A stretch of 33,925 nucleotides of DNA from contig JAGOUM010000033.1 in assembly GCA_018061265.1 (NCBI GenBank), positions 1 through 33,925 of the forward strand, given 5' to 3'. The position numbers were made by a program, and so were the translations under genes. Below are positions 23,585 to 31,574 of the stretch, in pieces (the stretch's first letter is position 1; every line of letters begins with the position of its first letter). Below the pieces are notes generated by a model. That model searched no databases, was not told the origin of the DNA, and was given only the letters and a program-made list of their open reading frames with translations. This DNA comes from Rhodoferax sp. Lineage in GTDB: Bacteria; Pseudomonadota; Gammaproteobacteria; Burkholderiales; Burkholderiaceae_C.

Positions 23585-25978
23585 ATGTCTGCCCTTTTTT
23601 CTCCGACCGAGCTGGTCGTTCCCTTCGAAAAGTTACGCATGTCGGATGTCGACTCCGTTGGCGGCAAAAACGCCAGTCTGGGTGAAATGATCTCCAACTT
23701 GCCCACCGGCGTCAAGGTTCCGACGGGTTTTGCCACCACTGCCCACGCGTTTCGCGAGTTTCTGGCTTTTGAAGACCTGGCTGGCAGGATCAATGCCCAT
23801 TTGGCCACACTCGACACCGAGGATGTGAACGCTTTGGCACTGGTTGGCGCGCAAATACGGGCCATGGTGGAGGCGCAGCCCTTCCCGGCGGATCTGGAGG
23901 CGCAGATCCGCGAGGCGTTTTCCCTGCTTTGTGGTGACAATCCCGATGCCTCGTTTGCCGTGCGTTCTTCGGCGACGGCAGAGGACCTGCCTGACGCATC
24001 GTTTGCGGGTCAACAGGAAACGTTTCTGAACGTGACCGGAATAGACGACGTGCTGCACAAAATGCGGGAAGTTTTTGCTTCCCTTTACAACGACCGGGCG
24101 ATCAGCTACCGGGTGCACAAAGGCTTTGCGCACGAGCATGTGGCATTAAGCGCGGGCATCCAGCGTATGGTGCGGTCCGATTTGGGCGCTGCCGGCGTGA
24201 TGTTCACGCTTGACACTGAATCCGGTTTTGAAGATGTGGTGTTTATCACATCGAGTTACGGCTTGGGCGAAACCGTTGTACAAGGTGCGGTGAACCCCGA
24301 TGAGTTTTATGTGCACAAACCCATGCTAAGGGCAGGCAATCAGGCCTTGATCCGGCGCAACCTGGGCTCCAAGCTCATCCAGATGCAGTTTTCAAGCGCG
24401 GCTGAAAAAGCCGCTACCGGCAAGCTGGTCAAAACTGTGGACGTACCCACTGAGCTGCGCAACCGATACTCACTGAGTGATGCAGATGTGCAGAAACTGG
24501 CGCAATATGCCCTGGTGATAGAGGCGCACTATGGCCGTCCGATGGACATCGAATGGGGCAAGGATGGACTCGATGGAGAGTTGTACATCCTGCAGGCGCG
24601 GCCTGAGACCGTCAAGAGCCAGGCCGCCGGCAAAGTTGAGCACCGCTACCGGCTCAAAGGTAAGGGTGTGGTGCTGGCCGAGGGCCGCGCAATCGGGCAA
24701 AAAATCGGCACTGGCCCGGTCAAAGTGGTGCATCACATCAGCGAGATGGACCGTGTACAGGCCGGCGACGTGTTGGTCACGGACATGACAGATCCCAATT
24801 GGGAGCCGGTCATGAAGCGCGCGTCAGCGATAGTGACCAATCGCGGTGGCCGTACCTGTCACGCCGCGATCATCGCGCGTGAACTAGGCATTCCGGCGGT
24901 GGTGGGCTGTGGCAATGCTGACCGTGTGCTCAAAGACGGCATGTTGGTGACGGTGAGCTGCGCCGAGGGTGATACCGGATTCATTTACGACGGCTTGCTG
25001 GAGACCGATATCACGGAAGTGCGTCGAGGTGAGATGCCAGCGCTGGATGTAAAGATCATGATGAACGTTGGCAATCCCCAACTGGCTTTCGACTTTTGCC
25101 AGTTGCCCAATGACGGCGTTGGTTTGGCGCGCCTGGAGTTCATCATCAACAACAACATCGGCGTTCATCCCAAGGCGATTCTGGACTATCCGAACATCGA
25201 TGCCGACCTGAAAAAAGCCGTCGAATCAGTTGCCCGGGGCCATGCGTCGCCCCGTGCCTTCTATGTTGATCGTGTCGCCGAAGGTGTGGCTACCATTGCC
25301 GCAGCGTTCTGGCCCAAGCCGGTGATTGTGCGGCTGTCCGACTTCAAGAGCAACGAATACCGCAAATTGATCGGTGGCAGCCGTTATGAGCCGGAAGAAG
25401 AAAATCCCATGCTCGGTTTTCGGGGTGCAGCGCGTTATGTCAGCGCTGAATTCGGGGAGGCTTTTGCCATGGAATGTGACGCCATCAAGCGGGTCCGACA
25501 GGAGATGGGTTTGACCAACGTGCAAGTCATGGTGCCATTTGTTCGCACCCTGGGACAAGCCAAAAAAGTCACAGAATTGCTTGCAGACCATGGCTTGAAG
25601 CGAGGGGAAAATGAGCTCCGATTGATCATGATGTGCGAAATTCCGAGTAACGCCATTCTGGCCACCGAATTCCTGCAGTATTTCGACGGATTTTCGATCG
25701 GTTCCAACGATCTGACACAACTGACGCTTGGCCTGGATCGCGACTCCGGGCTGGAATTGCTGGCCAGGGATTTTGACGAACGCGACCCGGCTGTGACAAC
25801 CTTGATAAGCCAAGCCATTTCTGCTTGCCGAGCCCAAGGCAAATACATCGGTATCTGCGGGCAAGGCCCGAGTGATCACCCGGATTTTGCCCATTGGTTG
25901 ATGCAGCAAGGAATCACCTCGATCTCGCTTAACCCCGACACGGTGGTGGCAACCTGGCAAAACCTGGCCAAGAAGTAG
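23585..25978 (+). CDS. ppsA: Phosphoenolpyruvate synthase
   Basis: This 797-residue enzyme converts pyruvate and ATP to phosphoenolpyruvate, AMP and phosphate, the first step of gluconeogenesis from pyruvate. The N-terminal ATP-grasp-like domain shows [10 protein letters not shown] (26-35). The phosphohistidine domain has [21 protein letters not shown] with catalytic His426. Thr424, two residues before it, is the expected target of PpsR. The C-terminal TIM-barrel ends with [11 protein letters not shown], carrying the catalytic cysteine. The start is supported by GGAG eight bases upstream. It is divergent from ppsR and 45 bp upstream of a symporter gene, consistent with growth on organic acids. 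Confidence 0.97.
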   Translation: MSALFSPTELVVPFEKLRMSDVDSVGGKNASLGEMISNLPTGVKVPTGFATTAHAFREFLAFEDLAGRINAHLATLDTEDVNALALVGAQIRAMVEAQPFPADLEAQIREAFSLLCGDNPDASFAVRSSATAEDLPDASFAGQQETFLNVTGIDDVLHKMREVFASLYNDRAISYRVHKGFAHEHVALSAGIQRMVRSDLGAAGVMFTLDTESGFEDVVFITSSYGLGETVVQGAVNPDEFYVHKPMLRAGNQALIRRNLGSKLIQMQFSSAAEKAATGKLVKTVDVPTELRNRYSLSDADVQKLAQYALVIEAHYGRPMDIEWGKDGLDGELYILQARPETVKSQAAGKVEHRYRLKGKGVVLAEGRAIGQKIGTGPVKVVHHISEMDRVQAGDVLVTDMTDPNWEPVMKRASAIVTNRGGRTCHAAIIARELGIPAVVGCGNADRVLKDGMLVTVSCAEGDTGFIYDGLLETDITEVRRGEMPALDVKIMMNVGNPQLAFDFCQLPNDGVGLARLEFIINNNIGVHPKAILDYPNIDADLKKAVESVARGHASPRAFYVDRVAEGVATIAAAFWPKPVIVRLSDFKSNEYRKLIGGSRYEPEEENPMLGFRGAARYVSAEFGEAFAMECDAIKRVRQEMGLTNVQVMVPFVRTLGQAKKVTELLADHGLKRGENELRLIMMCEIPSNAILATEFLQYFDGFSIGSNDLTQLTLGLDRDSGLELLARDFDERDPAVTTLISQAISACRAQGKYIGICGQGPSDHPDFAHWLMQQGITSISLNPDTVVATWQNLAKK

Positions 25979-26023
25979 GCGCTGAGGATACAACTCGGAT
26001 CAAATCGAGGTGACTGCGCAACG

Positions 26024-28345
26024 ATGATTGGCACCGAGTTGGAACAGCCTCGTACTGAACTCTCAACACTGAAAAGTGCTGGCATCAGTGGCATGCAACT
26101 GGGACTGTTGCTGGTCTGGTTTGTCGCTTCATTCGGTGTGGTTTTTTTTGCCAACAGCCTGCAGCAAATTGTTGCGGGTTGGCCGGTTTCGTACTGGTTT
26201 GCTGCGCAGGGCAGCGTACTGGTGTTTATCGGTGTGGTGGCTGCCTTCGCCTGGTTCGCCAACCGCCGCGATCGCCAGCATCAGGAGCCTGATGCGCACT
26301 ACGACAGGTACCAGCGCCGGATTCATCAGCGATTTGCTATTTACGTCGTCTTGTTTCTGGCTTTTATTCTGGCCTTGGCTGCTGCTGAGCAGGCAGGATT
26401 TCGAAAGATATGGGTCGGTGCGGTCTTCCTCTTTGCCACTGTCTTTTTGTATGCCTTGATTGGCATCTACGGGCGAACCTCCAAAGCATCTGAATACTAC
26501 GTTGCCGGGCGCAAGATTCCACCCATGTACAACGGCATGGCAGTTGCCGCCGACTGGATGAGCGCGGCGTCATTCATCAGCATGGCGGGTGGTTTGTACC
26601 TGCAAGGATTCTCTGGAGCTGGCTCACAGCCTGGCGGGCTGGTTTACGTGCTGGGCTGGACTGGCGGATTCTGTCTGCTGGCGCTGCTGGTTGCCCCCTA
26701 CCTGAGAAGTCTGAATCTCTACACGGTCCCGGAGTTTTTTGATGTGCGCTTTGGCGGGCGATGGCCTCGCATCATTGCGGCCTGGGCTGCAGTGCTGTGC
26801 TCGTTCACTTATGTGGTGGCACAGATTTATGGTGTGGGTCTGATTACTTCTCGCCTGACCGGGGTTCAATTCGAGATTGGCATTCTTTTGGGCCTTGGTG
26901 GCGTGCTGGTCTGCTCGTTCCTTGGGGGTATGCGCGCGGTGACCTGGACACAGGTCACACAGTATGTGGTGTTGATCCTGGCGTTCCTGATACCTGTGTC
27001 CTGGCTGGCGTACAAGCAACTTGGCAATCCGATGGCCCCACTTGTTTATGGGCAGCAATTGCCAAAAATTGCCGAGCTGGAGCGTCAGCTGGTCGACTCG
27101 CCGGCAGAGCAAACAGTGATCAGTGAGTTCAATCGGCGTGCCGAAGCGTATGAACAAAAACTCAAGAATGTTCCGGAGGCGCTTGAGCAGGAGCGAAAAG
27201 CCCGGCGCGAAACCATTCGCCGACTGACGGAGCGGCAAGCCGATGAGTCGGTGATTGTGGCGGCCCGTCGGGAATTGGCCGCCATGCCACGAGACGAGGC
27301 GGCGGCGCGTGAGTTATGGAGCCGTGCACTGATTGAAAACCGCGAGCGTGCCAGGCCGCTGGCAGGCATGCCAGCCCATACCCGGCCGTTTGCCGGGAAC
27401 CCTGACGGCTCTCCACAAGAGCGACAGGCCTTTGAGTCTTCGCGGAGGAATTTTATGGCGCTGATGTTTTGTCTGATGGTGGGAACGGTGGGCCTGCCGC
27501 ACCTGTTGACGCGTTTTTTCACCACCCGCAGTGTGGCAGACACACGCAATTCAGTGACCTGGTCGCTGTTTTTCATTGCCTTGCTTTATTTGGCCGCCCC
27601 TGCTCTGGCTGTACTGGTCAAGTTTGAAATTATGGGCAACCTGGTGGGGCAACGGTTTGATGAGTTGCCGGTATGGATAGCCCAGTGGGCCAAGGTGGAC
27701 TCCGCGCTGATTTCAGTCAGTGACATCAATGGTGATCAAATTCTGCAGTTCGCCGAGCTCAGATTGGGGGCCGACATTGTCATGTTGGCAACCCCCGAAA
27801 TTGGCGGTTTGCCTTACGTCGTGTCCGGTCTGGTTGCTGCCGGGGGGCTGGCAGCCGCACTGTCCACAGCGGACGGACTATTGCTGACCATCGGCAATGC
27901 GCTTGCGCATGATCTTTTTTTGCGCGACGGAGATGATCGGGTGGGGGCGGTGCGCAGGGTCATGTTGTCGAAATTCGCGTTGTTGCTGGTCGCGTTGATG
28001 GCGGCCTATGTGGCAGCGCAACGTCCGGCGGACATCTTGATTCTGGTGTCAGCGTCGTTTTCTCTGGCCGGTGCGGCACTGGTCCCGGTGATGATCATGG
28101 GCATCTTCTGGCGACGAACCACGCGCCCGGCCGCCATCGTGGGTATGTTGACCGGTCTGGGCATCACGTTGTACTACATGCTGGTTAATGCGCCGTCAGT
28201 CCGACACCATTTCAAGCTGACTGGCTCGGGATTGTGGCTTGACATCGAGCCGGTTGCCGCGGGGGTGTTCGGCGTCAGTGCAGGGCTACTGGCCACGCTT
28301 CTGGTCAGCTGGATGTCGCCACGCAGTCGTACAGCAGTCGAATGA
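26024..28345 (+). CDS. Sodium:solute symporter with fused DUF4212 domain (VC_2705-like)
   Basis: This 773-residue membrane transporter belongs to the sodium:solute symporter family and is likely an acetate or other monocarboxylate importer. Residues 24-85 match the DUF4212 small subunit, which is normally a separate protein. The SSS core starts at about 104. The GLVAAGGLAAALSTADGLL signature is at 602-620. Two features interrupt the core: a charged, coiled-coil-like insert at about 345-470, rich in Glu, Arg and Ala, and an EF-hand-like loop DINGDQILQFAE at 567-578. It follows ppsA by 45 bp on the same strand, fitting co-use in organic-acid metabolism. The substrate is inferred. Confidence 0.88.
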   Translation: MIGTELEQPRTELSTLKSAGISGMQLGLLLVWFVASFGVVFFANSLQQIVAGWPVSYWFAAQGSVLVFIGVVAAFAWFANRRDRQHQEPDAHYDRYQRRIHQRFAIYVVLFLAFILALAAAEQAGFRKIWVGAVFLFATVFLYALIGIYGRTSKASEYYVAGRKIPPMYNGMAVAADWMSAASFISMAGGLYLQGFSGAGSQPGGLVYVLGWTGGFCLLALLVAPYLRSLNLYTVPEFFDVRFGGRWPRIIAAWAAVLCSFTYVVAQIYGVGLITSRLTGVQFEIGILLGLGGVLVCSFLGGMRAVTWTQVTQYVVLILAFLIPVSWLAYKQLGNPMAPLVYGQQLPKIAELERQLVDSPAEQTVISEFNRRAEAYEQKLKNVPEALEQERKARRETIRRLTERQADESVIVAARRELAAMPRDEAAARELWSRALIENRERARPLAGMPAHTRPFAGNPDGSPQERQAFESSRRNFMALMFCLMVGTVGLPHLLTRFFTTRSVADTRNSVTWSLFFIALLYLAAPALAVLVKFEIMGNLVGQRFDELPVWIAQWAKVDSALISVSDINGDQILQFAELRLGADIVMLATPEIGGLPYVVSGLVAAGGLAAALSTADGLLLTIGNALAHDLFLRDGDDRVGAVRRVMLSKFALLLVALMAAYVAAQRPADILILVSASFSLAGAALVPVMIMGIFWRRTTRPAAIVGMLTGLGITLYYMLVNAPSVRHHFKLTGSGLWLDIEPVAAGVFGVSAGLLATLLVSWMSPRSRTAVE

Positions 28346-28359
28346 AGGATTGCGGTGAT

Positions 28360-28389
28360 TTGGGACGCCAATCAACCGCAGGCTATAAT
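28360..28389 (+). promoter_or_regulatory. Sigma-70-type promoter of the rpsF operon
   Basis: TATAAT at 28384-28389 is a perfect -10. TTGGGA at 28360-28365 is an acceptable -35 at 18-bp spacing. It lies 85 bp upstream of rpsF and leaves a structured leader. Confidence 0.75.
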
Positions 28390-28403
28390 CGCGGGCTCGC
28401 CTT

Positions 28404-28453
28404 GCCGCACCTCAATTAGACGCTGAGGGCGGCTTCATCGCCCCGTGCCGGGG
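28404..28453 (+). promoter_or_regulatory. Structured 5' leader of rpsF, possible S6:S18 autoregulatory site
   Basis: GCCGC-A-CCTCA (28404-28414) pairs with TGAGG-GCGGC (28424-28433), a ten-base-pair stem with one bulged A. CCCCG (28441-28445) then pairs with CGGGG (28449-28453) in a tight hairpin just before the ribosome-binding site AAGGAG at 28463-28468. Bacterial rpsF leaders often carry a structured site for the S6:S18 complex. Whether these hairpins are that motif is inferred from position and pairing. Confidence 0.5.
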
Positions 28454-28473
28454 TTTATCCAGAAGGAGTTTAG

Positions 28474-28839
28474 ATGCGTCATTACGAAATCATACTCATG
28501 ATTCACCCGGATCAGAGTGAGCAGGTTCCCGCCATGCTCGAGCGCTACAAGAACATGATCACCAGCGGCGGTGGCAAAGTTCACCGTGTTGAAGACTGGG
28601 GTCGTCGCCAATTGGTCTACATGATCAACAAATTGGCCAAAGCGCACTATCTGTGCATCAACATTGAGGCCGATCAGGCGGTGATGGTTGAACTGGAACA
28701 CGCCTTCAAGTTCAATGACGCGGTCTTGCGTCATCTTACCGTGTTGAAGAAAAAGGCTGAAACCGGCCCTTCTTCGATGATGAAGACCGTTGAGCGTGAA
28801 GAAAACCGCAAGACACAACAAGCCGAGTACCAGGCATAA
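28474..28839 (+). CDS. rpsF: 30S ribosomal protein S6
   Basis: This 121-residue S6 binds 16S rRNA together with S18 in the platform of the small subunit. The N-terminus [19 protein letters not shown] and the segment [21 protein letters not shown] are characteristic. A strong ribosome-binding site AAGGAG lies five bases before the ATG. It is the first gene of the rpsF-priB-rpsR-rplI operon, the order usual in betaproteobacteria. Confidence 0.98.
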   Translation: MRHYEIILMIHPDQSEQVPAMLERYKNMITSGGGKVHRVEDWGRRQLVYMINKLAKAHYLCINIEADQAVMVELEHAFKFNDAVLRHLTVLKKKAETGPSSMMKTVEREENRKTQQAEYQA

Positions 28840-28860
28840 ACACGGCGAATTCTGGATTGT

Positions 28861-29178
28861 GTGAGTCAGACCATTGCCAACCATCTTTTTTTGAGCGCCT
28901 CAATCATTGAAGTAGAACCTTTGCGTTACACGCCAGCTGGTTTGCCGGCTTTGAATCTCCGCCTGGAACATGGCTCGGAAATTTCCGAGGCAGGTCTTCC
29001 CAGGCAAGTTAAAGTCAATGTCAAATCAGTCGCACTGGGAGCGGTTGCCGAGCAACTGGTCATTCAGGACATTGGCAGTAAAGGTGTATTCAAGGGCTTT
29101 TTGGCGTCGCCTCGTGGTGGCAAGGGCGTTGTGTTTCACATTCAGGAATTTGTCAAAGAGTCATCCATACCGCAGTAA
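28861..29178 (+). CDS. priB: Primosomal replication protein N (PriB)
   Basis: This 105-residue single-stranded-DNA-binding OB-fold protein acts with PriA to restart stalled replication forks. It starts with GTG at 28861, 21 bp after rpsF. No strong ribosome-binding site is visible, so translation may depend on coupling. The segment YTPAGLPALNLRLEHGSE and the closing VVFHIQEF agree with PriB/SSB-like proteins, and its place between rpsF and rpsR is diagnostic. Confidence 0.93.
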   Translation: MSQTIANHLFLSASIIEVEPLRYTPAGLPALNLRLEHGSEISEAGLPRQVKVNVKSVALGAVAEQLVIQDIGSKGVFKGFLASPRGGKGVVFHIQEFVKESSIPQ

Positions 29179-29193
29179 TTTAAGGAGTCCATC

Positions 29194-29478
29194 ATGGCCG
29201 GACCAAAACGTTTTAATAACAAAGACAAGCGCCCAAAGCGCCCAGCGCAAAACCTGTTGTTCAAGCGCAAGCGCTTTTGCCGCTTCACAGTGACGGGTGT
29301 AGAAGAGATTGATTACAAAGACATCGATACGCTTCGCGATTTCATTGCCGAGAATGGCAAGATCATCCCGGCACGCCTGACAGGTACCCGCGCGATTTTC
29401 CAGCGTCAGCTCAACACCGCCATCAAGCGCGCGCGCTTTCTGGCCATGCTGCCGTACAGCGACCAGCACAAGATCTAA
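29194..29478 (+). CDS. rpsR: 30S ribosomal protein S18
   Basis: This 94-residue S18 is the partner of S6 in the 30S platform. The Lys/Arg-rich start, [19 protein letters not shown] and the motif [19 protein letters not shown] are typical. It has an AAGGAG ribosome-binding site upstream and lies between priB and rplI in the operon. Confidence 0.98.
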   Translation: MAGPKRFNNKDKRPKRPAQNLLFKRKRFCRFTVTGVEEIDYKDIDTLRDFIAENGKIIPARLTGTRAIFQRQLNTAIKRARFLAMLPYSDQHKI

Positions 29479-29490
29479 AGGATACACACC

Positions 29491-29943
29491 ATGCAAATCA
29501 TTCTGCTCGACAAGGTGGTGAACCTTGGTAACCTGGGTGAAATCGTCAAGGTCAAGGACGGCTATGCGCGCAACTTCCTGATTCCGGCCGGTCGTGCCCG
29601 CCGTGCAACTGAAGCGGCCAAGAAAGAGTTTGAAGCGCGTCGCGCCGAACTCGAAAAAGTCGCTGCAGGCAAACTGGCTGAAGCCCAGGCGGTCGGTGAG
29701 AAGCTTGCCGGTACAACCTGCAAGCTGACGCAAAAGGCCGGTGTGGATGGTCGTCTGTTTGGTTCAGTGACCAATGCCGACATCGCCGAGGAGTTGACCA
29801 AAAACGGCTTTACCGTGACCAAGGCGCAGGTGCGTATGCCCAACGGACCGATCAAGATTGTCAGTGACAGCACGGTCAGTGTTGCTCTGCACACGGATGT
29901 GGTGGTGGATATTACCGTTTCAGTCTACGGCGAAACCGCTTAA
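29491..29943 (+). CDS. rplI: 50S ribosomal protein L9
   Basis: This 150-residue L9 begins with the conserved [21 protein letters not shown]-type rRNA-binding N-domain. It continues with the long connecting helix (about 40-75) and ends with the C-domain (about 80-149). It is the last gene of the ribosomal operon, 12 bp after rpsR, and is followed by a strong terminator. Confidence 0.98.
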   Translation: MQIILLDKVVNLGNLGEIVKVKDGYARNFLIPAGRARRATEAAKKEFEARRAELEKVAAGKLAEAQAVGEKLAGTTCKLTQKAGVDGRLFGSVTNADIAEELTKNGFTVTKAQVRMPNGPIKIVSDSTVSVALHTDVVVDITVSVYGETA

Positions 29944-29957
29944 GCGAAGCGTCTCCG

Positions 29958-29995
29958 AAAAGGCCGCCCGGGCAGATGCCCTGGCGGCCTTTTTA
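29958..29995 (+). terminator. Rho-independent terminator after rplI
   Basis: GGCCGCC (29962-29968) pairs with GGCGGCC (29983-29989), with an inner GGGC/GCCC extension around an AGAT loop, followed by a T-run. It separates the ribosomal operon from dnaB. Confidence 0.92.
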
Positions 29996-30026
29996 CTGGG
30001 TCGCGTCAAAACCGGTCACGCGCAAC

Positions 30027-30046
30027 TTATGCACAGCTTTTACACG
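30027..30046 (+). promoter_or_regulatory. Two DnaA-box-like 9-mers upstream of dnaB
   Basis: TTATGCACA at 30027-30035 fully matches the DnaA-box consensus TTWTNCACA. TTTTACACG at 30038-30046 matches with one mismatch, in the same orientation, starting 11 bp further on. They lie about 75-90 bp before the dnaB start. The call rests on sequence match and position alone. Confidence 0.4.
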
Positions 30047-30116
30047 GCTGTCCCCCAGCTTTTCACTCGACAGCGCCCGGCGCACGCCGTAGCATTCGGG
30101 GTTTCCTGAAATCAAT

Positions 30117-31526
30117 ATGTCTGCCGTACTCTCTATTCACAACGACGACACCGGGCTGGACCGTCAGGTTGCCCAGCTGCGGATTCCACCCCATTCGATC
30201 GAATCCGAATCCAGTGTGCTGGGCGGTTTGCTGCTCGACAACGCTGCTTGGGACCGGGTGAGCGATGTGTTGGGTGAACATGATTTTTACCGCTACGAGC
30301 ATCGTGCCGTTTTTTCGGCGATGAGCTCACTGATCAACGCCTCCAAGCCGGCCGATGTCATTACTGTCTACGAGCAGTTGCAGAGTCTGGGCAAAGCCGA
30401 AGAGGTGGGGGGCTTAAGTTATCTCAACGCGCTGGCCCAGTATGTGCCCAGCGCCGGAAACATTCGCCGCTACGCCGAAATTGTTCGTGATCGCTCCATC
30501 CTGCGCAAGCTGGTCACCACCAGCGAGGAAATATCTGCCAACGCATTTAACCCCAAAGGGCGGCCGGTCGCGGCCATCCTTGACGAAGCAGAACAGAAAA
30601 TTTTTAACATCGGTGAAGAGGGTGCCCGCACCAAACAAGGCTTCCAGACCATGGATACCCTGGTGGTGGAGCTGCTTGACCGCGTTCAGGAAATGGCGGA
30701 CAACCCCAACGATGTGACCGGGGTGCCAACCGGGTTTTATGACCTGGATCGATTGACCGCCGGTCTGCAGGCCGGTGATCTGGTGGTGCTGGCGGCTCGT
30801 CCATCAATGGGTAAGACCGCATTGGCGATCAATATCGCCGAACATGTTGCGCTGCATGAAGGGCTGCCGGTGGCGGTTTTCTCCATGGAGATGGGGGCGG
30901 CCCAACTGGCGGTGCGTATCGTTGGCTCGATTGGTCGCATTGACCAGGGGCATCTGCGCACCGGCAAACTGACCGACGACGAATGGCCAAGACTGTCTGA
31001 GGCGATTGAGCGCTTGCGCACCATCTCGCTGCATATTGACGAGACGGCGGGCCTGACCTCGAGTGAACTGCGTGCCAATGCCCGACGGCTGGCCCGACAG
31101 TGCGGGCAGCTCGGCCTGATTGTGGTCGACTACCTGCAACTGATGAGCGGCTCCAACGGCAGTGACGGAGAAAACCGGGCCACCGAATTGGGCGAAATTT
31201 CGCGTGGCCTCAAGATGCTGGCCAAGGAGCTCAAATGTCCGGTGATCGCCTTGTCGCAGTTGAATCGGAGTGTTGAACAACGTCCCGACAAGCGACCGAT
31301 GATGAGTGACCTGCGCGAATCTGGCGCCATCGAACAGGATGCCGACATCATCATGTTCATCTACCGCGACGAGTACTACACCAAGGACGCCTGCAAAGAG
31401 CCCGGGGTTGCCGAGGTGATCATTGCCAAACAGCGCAATGGCCCGACCGGTGTGGTCAAGCTGGCTTTCCTCAACAAAATCACCAAGTTTGAGTCGCTGG
31501 CCTCAGGTTCAAGTGGAGATTTTTAA
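30117..31526 (+). CDS. dnaB: Replicative DNA helicase DnaB
   Basis: This 469-residue hexameric helicase unwinds DNA at the replication fork and recruits primase. The N-terminal collar domain (about 17-120) begins at RIPPHSIESESSVLGGLLLD. The RecA-type motor has Walker A ARPSMGKTALAIN, Walker B LIVVDYLQLMSG, and the QLNRSVEQRPDKRPMMSDLRESG-type motif. It follows the rpsF-rplI operon after a terminator, the usual betaproteobacterial context, and is convergent with the PhoH gene. A Gly/Ser tail ends the protein. Confidence 0.98.
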   Translation: MSAVLSIHNDDTGLDRQVAQLRIPPHSIESESSVLGGLLLDNAAWDRVSDVLGEHDFYRYEHRAVFSAMSSLINASKPADVITVYEQLQSLGKAEEVGGLSYLNALAQYVPSAGNIRRYAEIVRDRSILRKLVTTSEEISANAFNPKGRPVAAILDEAEQKIFNIGEEGARTKQGFQTMDTLVVELLDRVQEMADNPNDVTGVPTGFYDLDRLTAGLQAGDLVVLAARPSMGKTALAINIAEHVALHEGLPVAVFSMEMGAAQLAVRIVGSIGRIDQGHLRTGKLTDDEWPRLSEAIERLRTISLHIDETAGLTSSELRANARRLARQCGQLGLIVVDYLQLMSGSNGSDGENRATELGEISRGLKMLAKELKCPVIALSQLNRSVEQRPDKRPMMSDLRESGAIEQDADIIMFIYRDEYYTKDACKEPGVAEVIIAKQRNGPTGVVKLAFLNKITKFESLASGSSGDF

Positions 31527-31530
31527 CATA

Positions 31531-31573
31531 AACAGCCGCCAGCGCTTATTCAATAAGCACTTTAAGCTATCAC
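31531..31573. repeat. Dispersed repeat copy between dnaB and phoH
   Basis: This segment contains the hairpin GCTTATT (31544-31550) and AATAAGC (31552-31558). It aligns in reverse to 10900-10940 (30 of 41 identical) and in the same orientation to the tetR segment (21 of 33). It fills most of the 48-bp gap between the two convergent stops, so it may also serve as a transcription or mRNA end signal. It has no strong T-run. Confidence 0.7.
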
Positions 31574-31574
31574 T

